Part shown: one piece after another, positions 43,401-51,858 of the stretch | Position numbering within the stretch: the first letter of the stretch is position 1 | Layout: every line of letters begins with the position of its first letter | The notes under the pieces: model-generated | What the model was told of the DNA's origin: nothing | Database searches by the model: none | Seen by the model: the letters and a program-made list of their open reading frames with translations, nothing else | From: Conchocele bisecta | Lineage: Eukaryota > Mollusca > Bivalvia > Lucinida > Thyasiridae | Length of the DNA: 64,000 nt | Assembly (NCBI GenBank): GCA_029237695.1 | Contig: CM055278.1 | Location: 74,566,297-74,630,296, forward strand | Direction of reading: 5' to 3' | Program-made: the position numbers and the translations under genes

Positions 43401-45591
43401 AAAGTATAATACATTATCCTATCAAAGCAATCACAGAACCTCTGTGTTCTCGCCTGTGGTCCATACCACACCAAAGCCAATTGACCTCTTCCCCTAAAAG
43501 TAATAGGATTATAATTAATCATATTACTCATATAAGGGGTATAACCAGATTCACCTCTCACCTACAAGAAAGCCAATGACGTACATGAGGGCCAAACCAG
43601 GTAAGGGATTCCGGTAAAGATGATAAATTACCCATCGCATGCTCCCACCTGCCACCAACGATTCAATTGTGTTTTACGCCTATTCAACAACAAGTTCATA
43701 TAGAAAAGGTCAACCATTCAAACAGCGTGTTTACATACCTGAGATTCAAGTAATACTTACTCTAAATGAGGTTTTCCCTGGTGTTCTTGGTATAATTCAA
43801 ATGCTTCATTGCGTGTAAGATGACACATTTTCAGCTTCGTCACCATGAAACCAGTCTGGTATATCGTGTCGAGGATCTGACCCATTTTCTCCATGGCGTC
43901 AGGTTTAATAATACCACAGGTCCTACAAAACGAGATAATCTATCCGATAAGACTGATTGAATTGGATTTTATTATGCGTGTTCAACAGCGAGGTTGTTTG
44001 TGGCTGTGACTGGAGAAATGTGGCTTATGATGTTTGTGACCTGTGTAACTCCAGATAAAATAACATACCCCTGTAACACGACAACCATTTATAATGCTTC
44101 TTACAAACAATACGGATATTTCATTGAAGGAATGGCGAACAATACAGATCCTGATCAGACGATACAGATGCAGTGAAGCATAAATATATATGCAGGTAAA
44201 TTGAAATTTTATAAAACTGGAATCACACATACCTCTCTTTTTTGGAGGCTAGCTTGTGTTTTGTAAATTCGTCTCCATAATCCTTGAGACATAGTTGTCT
44301 GGAGAACAAGTCGACCGTATTACCGACGTATAGTTTGGGAAGCAGGTTGTCAATTTTGGTTCTTTTCAAGAAAAGCCGCAGGTTCTTGATATCAAACTGA
44401 AAACAAAATATGGCAATATAAATAATCTGAAATTGAGTTGAAAGAAAATTGTGTTACTTTATTCTGTATTTAACATATGTAGACGTCATATGTGGATGTG
44501 AATGGAGAAATGGGGCCTGTGGAATTGTGACCAGTACAGCTCAATAGCACACTCCTTGAGCCTGACAACAATCAATCGATGCAATGGAGAACAATGCAGA
44601 TCCTGATCAGACTGTGGATGTACAGGCTGATCGGATCAACACTGGGGTCATCAGTTTCAAAAGAGGTTAGAAATACTATTTCAAAAGATTTCTGATACAT
44701 TTTAAACACAATCAAGACCTGTGCTTAAAAACTATGAGAATGATCTCAATATTAGCATGCAAAATCAGACCGTTTGATGGCTAGTTGACTAATCAAACTT
44801 ATTGATTTCGAATCAGAGAACAAAGCATTTTATATTTTATAGCCCGATCCCAAAACAAATGAGGATAGCTGATTGAATGAAGATTACATGTATGTTCGTT
44901 TCCCAGTAGATCAAAACACAAATATACATTAACGTGTTTTCTAGTTGCGGCGAATCAGATCTTATTTGCACCGTAACTGTTAATTATGACACATTTTCTA
45001 TATTTTTCAAAGGAAATAATGGGCCAACACTTTTACACATTTCACTAGGCCAGTGGGCCACCTGTGTGAAAAGTTTGTTGTGAAGACTGCAACGATTGGG
45101 TCCCAGTAATGACACCATCACCATTTTCCGTACCATTTCCACTGTGCTGTCGCGAGCGTAATACATGAGCTGGTACCGTCGGATAATGGCCGCCCGTGTG
45201 TCGTACCACTCCACGAGGAAACAGTATCTATCGTCAGGTACATCCTGCAAACAGATGCAAGTTCACATGAGGCGCCGTCTGCGAAAACAGACCTTAACTC
45301 TGCATGCTAGTGGTGAAAATAACATCAAATAAATTACACGTCACAAACTTTTTTAAGGAACTTAATTGGATGCAAATAGAAGACCGAATAAAATATCAAA
45401 AAGCAATTAAAATGCTTAAAGGTACATGCCCACTCAGTAGGCACACAATGTTCTGTATATCAGGGACATCATCTGGGATATTTTCTGACAAAATAAACAT
45501 TCACTCACCATTACCCCACGTATTGATTGGCATTATTATACATTTTATATCGGATGTAAATTTTCACACTTACATCAGTGGCGATAACCAT
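37290..45591 (-). CDS. NME7: NME7, nucleoside diphosphate kinase homolog 7 (complete or near-complete gene, 8 exons)
   Basis: Exons in order on the minus strand: 45574-45591 (tentative start), 45134-45244, 44233-44396, 43761-43922, 41377-41531, 39612-39767, 38533-38768, 37290-37430. Every internal boundary is GT/AG and all phases match, giving 1143 nt, 380 residues plus stop, against about 376 in the human protein as I recall it. An N-terminal DM10 domain covers about residues 7-97, followed by two NDK domains, about 98-235 and 240-378. Catalytic-histidine motifs are seen in both: NACHGSD (His211) and NGVHCTD (His359). KPDA and KPHA motifs open the two NDK domains. In other animals NME7 is a gamma-tubulin-ring-complex and ciliary axoneme protein; its role here is inferred from homology. 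Introns are loaded with MITEs and palindromes. The start exon is the only weak part. Confidence 0.95.
37480..37580. repeat. Dispersed repeat end in NME7 intron 7
   Basis: GGCCCTGTGTAAAGTGGTTT and ATTGAAGATATA as at 20900-20935. Confidence 0.7.
37588..37692. repeat. Perfect hairpin with ~32-bp arms
   Basis: TTAGTGCCGTCGAATATAAA leads into ATATATTCGGTT. The exact complement follows after a ~39-bp loop. It lies in NME7 intron 7. Confidence 0.9.
38381..38532 (-). repeat. Minisatellite repeating the NME7 exon 7 splice donor
   Basis: On the plus strand the unit reads roughly CATGACTTACCGGGTCA. It starts at the true exon 7 donor (ACTTAC at 38527-38532) and recurs with ACTTAC at 38386, 38403, 38420, 38454 and 38488. 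On the transcript strand each is GTAAGT preceded by GACCC or a close variant, so five decoy donors lie within 150 bp downstream. Confidence 0.85.
38533..38768 (-). CDS. NME7: NME7 exon 7 (NDK domain B middle)
   Basis: Acceptor TTCCACAG, donor CCCG/GTAAGT, leaves phase 0. Encodes GKIISAITDAGFEV, EFYEVYKGV and FREMTGPADP. A tandem array repeating its donor sequence follows in the intron. Confidence 0.96.
38948..39085. mobile_element. M1 MITE fragment in NME7 intron 6
   Basis: CAGTGCAGATCCAGATCAGC to GATCAGGAACTACAATGGTC; internally deleted. Confidence 0.7.
39395..39578 (+). mobile_element. Retroposon copy in NME7 intron 6
   Basis: CAGGGATCGAACCCATTGGC and TTGATAGGTCGTTAAACAAC; short decayed tail just before exon 6. 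Confidence 0.65.
39612..39767 (-). CDS. NME7: NME7 exon 6 (catalytic His of NDK A; start of NDK B)
   Basis: Acceptor TTTTCAG, donor CAG/GTATGG. Encodes IENACHGSDSFATASREL with the catalytic His, then FNDCTCCVIKPHAVQAG, the opening of the second NDK domain. Confidence 0.96.
39800..40050 (+). mobile_element. Dispersed repeat in NME7 intron 5
   Basis: Copy of 34641-34880 with GGCTCATAACGAGCCGTCTC. Confidence 0.7.
40490..40800 (-). mobile_element. Decayed hairpin-ended element in NME7 intron 5
   Basis: A unit with AGTGACCTTAACCTTGAGTG like 33680-33700, then a hairpin near CCCCTATCGGTGAGGG. Confidence 0.5.
40858..41193. mobile_element. Inverted-repeat element in NME7 intron 5
   Basis: GAGACAAGCCATGTGC at the left and CACATGGCTTGTCTC at the right, with nested ATATTTACAAAATTTATGAT arms inside. 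A related right end occurs at about 50390-50415. Confidence 0.7.
41205..41330. mobile_element. M1 MITE fragment beside NME7 exon 5
   Basis: GCGACCAGTATAGATCCAGA through TCATGCTTCTAACAAGC; truncated about 45 bp from the exon 5 donor. Confidence 0.7.
41377..41531 (-). CDS. NME7: NME7 exon 5 (NDK domain A middle)
   Basis: Acceptor TTTTCAG, donor AAAG/GTAGGT. Encodes FMISGPVIAFEL, then WREMLGPTDP and SLRARFGK, the NDK GP-V-A and nucleotide-binding segments. Confidence 0.95.
41625..42090. mobile_element. Long-armed inverted repeat in NME7 intron 4
   Basis: TTAAATCTAAAAAAAATATT at the left against ATTTAAATATTTTTCAGATT at the right. CATAAAATATTGATTTTATT and AATAAAATCAATATTTGAT are also mirrored. 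Confidence 0.65.
42680..42840. mobile_element. Two retroposon tails in opposite orientation
   Basis: Minus-strand GGTGTTTAACGGCCTATCAA, then plus-strand TTGATAGGCCGTTAAACACC, forming a large inverted repeat. Confidence 0.75.
42949..43427. mobile_element. Nested palindromes in NME7 intron 4
   Basis: Outer arms TTGATAGGATAGTGTATTAT and ATAATACATTATCCTATCAA. Inside are TTATCCCGT/ACGGGATAA (42991-43200), holding the CTACTAGACGTGAA hairpin. Next to it is a ~140-bp palindrome (43205-43347) with TAGTGTCATGAATGTGAATA arms. Confidence 0.85.
43435..43690 (-). mobile_element. Retroposon 5' portion, minus strand
   Basis: Complement of 6476-6680, ending CCCATCGCATGCTCCCACCT just before NME7 exon 4. Confidence 0.65.
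43761..43922 (-). CDS. NME7: NME7 exon 4 (NDK domain A start)
   Basis: Acceptor TTTGTAG, donor GA/GTAAGT, enters and leaves in phase 2. Encodes TCGIIKPDAMEKMGQILD, the first NDK-domain strand and KPDA motif. Confidence 0.95.
43985..44185. mobile_element. M1 MITE in NME7 intron 3
   Basis: GTGACCTGTGTAACTCCAGA to GATCCTGATCAGACGATACA; lies within 50 bp of the exon 3 donor. Confidence 0.65.
44233..44396 (-). CDS. NME7: NME7 exon 3 (DM10 domain, second part)
   Basis: Acceptor TTTTCAG, donor GAGAG/GTATGT, leaves phase 2. Encodes FDIKNLRLFLKRTK and LFSRQLCLKDYGDEFT, closing the DM10 domain. Confidence 0.95.
44490..44660. mobile_element. M1 MITE in NME7 intron 2
   Basis: GTGACCAGTACAGCTC to GATCCTGATCAGACTGTGGA. 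Confidence 0.65.
45134..45244 (-). CDS. NME7: NME7 exon 2 (DM10 domain, first part)
   Basis: Acceptor TTTGCAG, donor ATG/GTACGG, phase 0 at both ends, 37 codons. Encodes the start of the DM10 domain, including FLVEWYDTRAAIIRRYQLMY, a strongly conserved block of the family. Confidence 0.93.
45574..45591 (-). CDS. NME7: NME7 exon 1 (tentative start, MVIATD)
   Basis: ATG followed by five codons and a strong donor (GTAAGT), in phase 0 with exon 2. It lies inside a TTAA-flanked miniature element (45416-46143), so it is either a transposon-derived start exon or a chance match. A very short first coding exon is usual for this family. No cDNA evidence is available. Confidence 0.4.
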
Positions 45592-45726
45592 GTTTCCTTA
45601 AAATATTAACGGACATTACTATTTATTATCTGTATTTATGTTTTGATGTGCAATGATCATACTTTATAACCTGTCAAAAATATTATTTTTTCAGGTGATG
45701 CATTTAATTAGAATAAATAATAAAAA

Positions 45727-45983
45727 CTAGATGGCCGCGGCCTGCATGTCGCGCCTTGTGGCGAGGCATGGACACTAAAAAAAGAGATATAGTATAACGA
45801 AAAACTTTAACCAAAAACTTTAACCGGACACACATACGTACGTACGCCAAAGTGCCGACTATATCGCGCTTACCGCAAGCGGGCGCGACAAAAACTGAAC
45901 CAAAAACATTAACCGGACACATGTACGTACGTACGTCAAAGTGCCGACTATATCGCGCTTTCCGCAAGCGGGCGCGACAAAAA
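45727..45983 (-). mobile_element. F4 hairpin-ended element inserted in M4
   Basis: On the minus strand two ~90-bp units begin TCGCGCCCGCTTGCGG; the end is GGCCGCGGCCATCTAGTTTT. The 62.1-kb M4 copy has the empty site, so the boundaries are known to a few bases within A/T runs. Confidence 0.8.
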
Positions 45984-46330
45984 TAGCATGCCTCATTTGC
46001 ATATGAAAATAGCCTGATACCACGCGCATCACTATCAGTAAAATATTTATTACTAAATGATTATATCTGTATAGCGGACACTTGTAATTTTTAGAACTGG
46101 TGGAACGGTGAAACAATTATACACATATTTAATTCCTATAAAGTAAGTTAAATTACCCATCGCATGCTCCCACCTGCCACCCACCATTATCTAAACAATT
46201 AATTTAAACAAACAACAGCAAACTTAAGGTCAGCATATAAAAACCTACCGTAACCTACCGTAATATTGAGCTATACAGATCAACCTCCGTCTATTCCAAA
46301 ATATGAAATGATCTACCAGTTTATGTTGCA

Positions 46331-47747
46331 AGTATTTCTAAGGGGAAAAAGTGTCGCTGGATGTGGGGTTTGAACCCACGACCCCTGTAACACTAGCATG
46401 GCGCTCTTACCAACTGAGCTAACCGAGCGATCATGTCTCACCACCACACCCAGACACTACACTCCTCCCCTTCTTATCCTTTGGGACAGTCAGGGTTGGC
46501 AATTTCCCGGGAAATAAGAGTATTTCCCAGGACGGCGGGAAATACCGGGAAATATGAATCTTGGTGGTCTTTTTCATTCCAAAATGTCAAGATGAGTCTC
46601 TATATTCCCCTATATCTACTATGGTTTATATCTGTGTAGACTGATAAGCCTATAGGTAAAACATTCTGCAATAAAAAAAGAAATAAGTTTATTTAGAGAA
46701 AAAAAACATCATTATTTTCTAGACAATTTTCTTCCCTATATACAAGTCTATGTAGTATTTGCCAACTGTCTATTTTATTGTATATGAGAACACCCCTCAT
46801 TACTATAGTAACCTGCCACTAATAAAAGCTGCTTTTGGAATTTTGAGAACAGGGATAATCCATGTACAGTGTAAGTGTAATTGTTTTACAGTACGACACA
46901 AAAGGTGTGAGAGAAGGCTGACAATTAACAGCCTGTTGTCATAGTCTGATTAAAGTATATTAAAGTCTCATCAATGTACAATGCAAATAAGTATACAAAT
47001 GCAAAGCATAAAACAACAGTACATTGTCAGTCATATAGACTTGTAAGAGACTATGTGTATGCACATCATGCATGCTAAGATCATTTATTCTCATTTCTTG
47101 ATACTGAACATTAGTGTGGGAGAAGGTTGACAATTAACAGCCTGTTGTATAAACATAGTCTGATCATGATGACATTATCCTTGTGAATTGTATTTAGCAG
47201 ACACTCAGATGCTTCCTATAAAATGAAAAAGTAATTTACAAAAAAATAATACATGTACAACCAAAATATAAATGTCATGGTTGCCAAATGTTCCACCTGA
47301 TCAGTACCCCTAGTTGGGAATGAAACAGATCTATACATTGTAATTAACCCCTATATCTAATTATTAAGTTGTTGATTGTTTAATTAACTATTACTGAGCA
47401 TAAAACTTAATTTAAATAACTTTAATTATCAAATAATAACATCAAAATTCATATTTCCCACTTTGGGGAGTATTTCCCGGGACGGGAAATACCGGTATTT
47501 CCCGCCGGGAATTCCCCGGCCAACCCTGCTTTGGGAGCCAGGCTTCAACCTCACAGCTTCATGAGGAGTATAGCATGCAACCCAAAGTACACCCAGTTTA
47601 CTTCTGACACCATTGAAGTATTTCTAAGGGGAAAAACTGTCGCCCGATGTGGGGTTGGAACCCACGACCTCTGTAACACTAGCATGGCACTCTTACCAAC
47701 TGAGCTAACCTGGCGATCATGTCTCACCACCACACCCGGACATTACA
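46331..47747 (-). mobile_element. TRIM family T1 copy with tRNA-like terminal repeats, split by a hAT element
   Basis: Terminal direct repeats at 46331-46461 and 47614-47747 (about 134 bp) on the minus strand. The 5' repeat is followed after one base by TGGTGTCAGAAGT, a primer-binding-site-like motif. A purine-rich tract (46462-46482) precedes the 3' repeat. Each repeat holds TTAGCTCAGTTGGTAAGAGC and a GGTTCNAACCC B box. Confidence 0.8.
46487..47528. mobile_element. hAT-like non-autonomous element, 8-bp duplication CTTTGGGA
   Basis: CTTTGGGA at 46479-46486 and 47529-47536. Termini CAGTCAGGGTTGGC and GGCCAACCCTG, with mirrored TTTCCCGGGAAATA-type sequence inside. The empty site survives in the neighbouring TRIM at 48478-48490. 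No transposase. Confidence 0.9.
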
Positions 47748-47759
47748 CTGTTACAAGCA

Positions 47760-48330
47760 AATACATATTACATGTTCATACAAGTACTCAACATGATTAG
47801 CTCTTAATCTAATACGGTTTCAGCATACATATATGAACACTTAAAGACGTAACTAACATACTTACTTACAAGTCTATGTTTCTCTCAGTAAATATGTCTT
47901 GGAATTTCATTAGAATTGCGTCCGGAGTAGAATTGTGTCCTCCGGACTCAATTTGAATGAAATTGAAAACATATTCACGATATATATAGGCTGAAATAAA
48001 TGAAATAATTGTCTTCTTTACAATAATGGCAAGCAATCACTTTGATTATTTGGCCATGCGTGGGGTGTTAGAAAGTGAAAGTTTGCCATGTCTCCCAAGC
48101 TACTCAATCCACCCAGGATGACAAGGCAAAGTGAATAAATAAAAACTGGTGCAGTCCTAAATATAATTAACTAAAAACCTATGAAGGTGTGCATGATATA
48201 GTGATGAAAAGAATGTTAGTATTGGTTAAAAGCAAAAGACACATATAGTTTATGGAAGTGTCAATGTAGCCAGCGCCATCTTAAATCCGAGGATTGTGTC
48301 AGTACTGACTACATGTGACGGCAGGGAGTT
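47760..48330. other. No gene seen
   Basis: AT-rich spacer between the two TRIM copies. No reading frame or repeat identified. Confidence 0.5.
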
Positions 48331-48333
48331 GAA

Positions 48334-48714
48334 TGAAGTATTTCTAAGAGGAAAAAGTGTCGCCCGATGTGGGGTTTGAACCAACGACCCCCGTAACACT
48401 AACACGGCTCTCTTACCAACCGAGCTAATCGGGCGATCGTGTCTCACCACCACACCCGGATACTACACTCCTCCCCTTCTTATCCTTTGAGAGCCAGACA
48501 TCAACCTCACAGCTTCATGAGAAGAATAGCCTGCAATCCAAAGTACACCCAGGCACAAACCCGTTTATTTTTTACACCACTGAAGTATTTCTAAGGGGAA
48601 AACGTGTCGTCCGATGTGGGGTTTGAAGCAACAACCCCCGTAACACTAACACGATGCTCTTACCAACTGAGCTAAATGGACGGTCGTGTCTCACCACCAC
48701 ACCCGGACACTACA
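48334..48714 (-). mobile_element. TRIM family T1, complete 381-bp copy
   Basis: Two 134-bp direct repeats (48334-48467, 48581-48714) start TGTAGT and end TACTTCA on the minus strand and are flanked by TGAA on both sides. Between them are a mutated primer-binding site (TGGTGTAAAAAAT), about 75 bp, and a purine-rich tract. Each repeat contains a tRNA-like fold: CGCCCGA pairs with TCGGGCG, with D-arm, T-arm and an anticodon loop TTAGTGT. It has no coding capacity. The structure is seen directly; the TRIM class is inferred. Confidence 0.85.
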
Positions 48715-49125
48715 TGAAGTATGCTATTTTCTAACTATTTATAGCCCACAAATTTCCCAGCGTGCAAAGAGATGACATTCTGAAAAGTTGAAGATATTCA
48801 TATTTGGCCGATATTGGTCCGTGCACATTCAGTCATTCACTCAGTAGGATTAGAATAAAATTGTTCTGCATTACATCAGTCATTGAATGGCAAATACAGC
48901 AACTTCTATAATCTTGATCTGAGCGGAAGTAAACAGATGAAGTGACACTTGGAGATCATTTTTATCATTCACCTATTCAGTTTGTGAAGCTCAAATTTGC
49001 AATCCTGTAAAAAATATTGTAATCATACAGTTCTTTAGGGTATAGCGGATCTTAGGGTATAGCGGATCGGTGTAGATTTGTATCATAAGTACAAAATTAA
49101 GTAAAAACGCTCTTAAAATATAATT

Positions 49126-49203
49126 GAAGTAACACTAGCACGGTGCTCTTACCAACTGAGCTAACCGGGCGATCATGTCTCAACACCACACCGAACACTA
49201 CAT
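49126..49203 (-). mobile_element. T1 terminal-repeat fragment
   Basis: GCTCTTACCAACTGAGCTAA and GGGCGATCATGTCTCA match T1 repeats; the T-arm half is missing. Confidence 0.75.
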
Positions 49204-49809
49204 AATGTAAGTATTCTTTAATGACCAAATAAATATACCATACCATTATGTTGTTTTTAAAAAGCAATATTGCCTGATAAACGAAAACTTCAAATGCTTT
49301 GCATCTACTTTGTGTTGTTGGCAACAGTCTACTGAGTGCAAAAACTAACGCGCTTTTCGATTGGCTAATACCAGAGTAGACTGGTTTTCGAACGGTATGA
49401 CTAAAATAAGAAAAGGGCCCTTTTCTAAGAAAAGGACAGAAAAGGACAGAAAAGGACAGAAAAGGACTTCGTGCCTAAGAAAAGGGCCTATAAAAAACAC
49501 ATTAACGGTTGAAATGAGTGTAAAACAATGTTTATATATGTATGACGATATTTTATTGAGGTACAAAATTTACAATATTTCATAGTTTGAAATGAGTATT
49601 TAAGATGTACTAATATTAGTATAAAATGTTAACTTGAAGACAGGCTCTTTATGGAATTATGCATATAGTAATTGGTTTGTAGTAATTTGTTTTGTACCGG
49701 GCAATTAATATTCGACCCAGGTGTGTGTAACTTTACGGTCACGCTTAATCTATGATTATGAAATGTCGGATCTCGAAGTGTAGAACTCAAATATAGGTGT
49801 TGCATTGAC

Positions 49810-50349
49810 ATGATTACGAACAAGGCCAATGTAATGAATCACAGATCATATCCCAGAATGGAATTACTGTCTGGAGACTACGACAAGGAATGTGTCGATT
49901 GCGCGAAACCTGGTTCATACTCCACTGTATATCGGATCGTAGCACTATCCAATGTAATTAACACTCCTATACAATCGGTTTACCCGTGCATCAATGGAAG
50001 CAAAGACATTGCCTTCCAAACATTGAATTCGTTATTCAAACCAACTAGCTCCGATCCTGTGAAGGAGAAAATAATAATTATGTGGACAAATACAAATCTC
50101 CCACAGAAATCGAAACAACCAAGACATAATTCCGCATGTACAATGAATATTTTGTCAACTGTTGACGTCATTTTACACGCCAGGCTATTTTGTACTTTCG
50201 GACATCTGCGTAATTTCATGAGTAAATTTACAGAAAATTGGGTAAGTAAGTTGCCACACATTCCCGAGTACATGCGTAATTGGAATATAATTCTGCATTT
50301 ACTCTGGAATTGTTGTCTACTTTTGACGTCATTTATGATAGTATTGTAA
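49810..50349 (+). CDS. 179-codon reading frame, possible domesticated or transposon-borne fragment
   Basis: Open from 49810. The middle (about residues 35-95) reads YSTVYRIVALSNVINTPIQS, VYPCINGSKD, LNSLF and IIIMWTN. That order recalls a module I associate with vertnin/OTU-like proteins in invertebrate genomes. No catalytic residues could be confirmed, and the C-terminal part (from about residue 130) looks like translated inverted-repeat sequence. Start and function unknown; may be a captured or degraded exon. Confidence 0.35.
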   Translation: MITNKANVMNHRSYPRMELLSGDYDKECVDCAKPGSYSTVYRIVALSNVINTPIQSVYPCINGSKDIAFQTLNSLFKPTSSDPVKEKIIIMWTNTNLPQKSKQPRHNSACTMNILSTVDVILHARLFCTFGHLRNFMSKFTENWVSKLPHIPEYMRNWNIILHLLWNCCLLLTSFMIVL

Positions 50350-50784
50350 AAAAAAAATTAAATTTGATTAAGATACGCAGATCCCGAAGATACGAAATCA
50401 CATGGCGTGTCTCATAGGCCATTTTTTCAACAGTTTCAAAACTTTGTGTAGCTATATGATCAGGATCTACACTTGTCAGAAATAGTTGTCAGAAATAGAA
50501 GTTGATAATGTTACCATTGGCAAATGTTTCATATGCACATGTAGAAATGGGGTTTTAACATTTGCAAACATTGTATAACCATCATGGCCCGGGCCGGGCC
50601 GAGGTTATAACACTTTAAGTTGAGCACGGAAATTTTTTTATAACACCGGGCCTGGGTGACATGGAAACATGAACAAAATGCTAATATATAATAAAATAAA
50701 TAAAAATGTTGATGTTATGTTTTCTTTTTCTTTCATGATAGTAATAGTACTCATGCTTGGTTCCAATAAAAGTGCCCAGTATAT

Positions 50785-51125
50785 TTTGATTGATTATTGG
50801 TGTTTAACAGTCTATCAACAGCTAATATTACTTAAGGCCGCGCCAACAGTGCATTATATAGCAATATCTTATAGCAATACATTGTTTTCCAAATGATTAT
50901 TGGTGTTTAACAGCCTATTTAAGGCCGGGCCAGCGGGTTGGAATAAACCTCCAAACATAGTTTATATAGGGCCTTTTCTTATCACACAAGTCCTTTTATG
51001 TAAGTTTTTCAGTCCATTTCTTATAGCACTACATTGGTTTCCAAATGATTATTGGTGTTTAACAGCCTATCAACAGCTAAGGTTATTTAAGGCCGGGCCA
51101 GCGGGTTGGAATAGACCTCTACACA
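50785..51125 (-). mobile_element. Three retroposon tail fragments, minus strand
   Basis: GGTGTTTAACAGTCTATCAA at 50800, and GATTATTGGTGTTTAACAGC at about 50893 and 51047, each followed by AAGGCCGGGCCAGCGGG or a variant. Confidence 0.7.
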
Positions 51126-51441
51126 GAGTTTCAAATGGCACACCATCTTTATTCTTCATGATATGGGTTTTATTTTATGGGTACCTCAATAAAATATCGT
51201 TATACATATATAAACATTGTTTTACACTCATTTGAACCGTTAATGTGGTTTGTATAGGGTTAGCACGAAGTCCTTTTCTGTCCTTTTCTTAGAAAAGGGC
51301 CCTTTTCTTATTTTAGTCATACCCGTTTTCGAATATTATCTTCTTGTTTGTGTTAATTATTTGCTGCCATAAGTTGCACACAGGCAGTGTAATGTTTAGA
51401 GGCGGATTATTCGTTAAATAGTAACTGTTGTCGATTATTAA

Positions 51442-51555
51442 AAAGTGTCGCCCGATGTGGGGTTTGAACCCACGACCCCCATAACACTAGCACGGCGCTC
51501 TTACCAACTGAAATAAGCGGGCGATCGTGTCTCACCACCACACTCGGACACGACA
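51442..51555 (-). mobile_element. T1 solo terminal repeat
   Basis: One T1 repeat with tRNA-like boxes; the end toward 51442 is truncated. No partner repeat nearby. Confidence 0.75.
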
Positions 51556-51823
51556 GTATATCTTCCCGCCACTCCCTCCGACCACTCTCTATGTCGCCTC
51601 CCTTCCTCCCATTCTTCGTCCCTCCACCCATAATCTCTCACTCCCTCACCCTCTTTATCTTCCTAGATACCTCCCTCTCTCCCTCGCTCTCTCCCACTCT
51701 ATCTACTTTTGTTCATATTCCAGCCTCACTCCATCTCCATTCTCTCTCCCTCCCTCCCTCGATTCTCCCTCTCTAGCTCTCTCTCTCTCTCTTCTCTCTC
51801 TATCCCCTCTATCTCTCTATATA

Positions 51824-51855
<32 letters not shown>
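51556..51855 (+). repeat. Pyrimidine-rich tract and (CT)n microsatellite
   Basis: CT-rich from about 51565; near-pure CT repeats at 51775-51854. Confidence 0.95.

Positions 51856-51858
<3 letters not shown>

Larger units (their letters stand above)
45416..46143. mobile_element. TTAA MITE family M4, containing a nested F4 element and the tentative NME7 exon 1
   Basis: Starts TTAAAGGTACATGCCCACTC. Matches the reverse complement of the intact copy at 61877-62375 almost end to end, but the far terminus is cut off at about 46143 by another repeat. Interrupted at 45727-45983. Confidence 0.8.
49376..51345. mobile_element. Segment flanked by ~165-bp inverted repeats
   Basis: The left arm starts TCGAACGGTATGACTAAAAT, then AAGAAAAGGGCCCTTTTC, and runs to about 49575. 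The right arm (51175-51345) is its complement. The left arm holds extra AAAAGGACAG units. Between the arms lie a 179-codon reading frame, an M1-like fragment and three minus-strand retroposon tails. Confidence 0.65.

Noticed and set aside
46372..46445. Functional tRNA genes in the 46-55 kb repeats
   Set aside because: Cloverleafs are degenerate, the anticodon arm varies between copies, and all sit inside TRIM-like terminal repeats.
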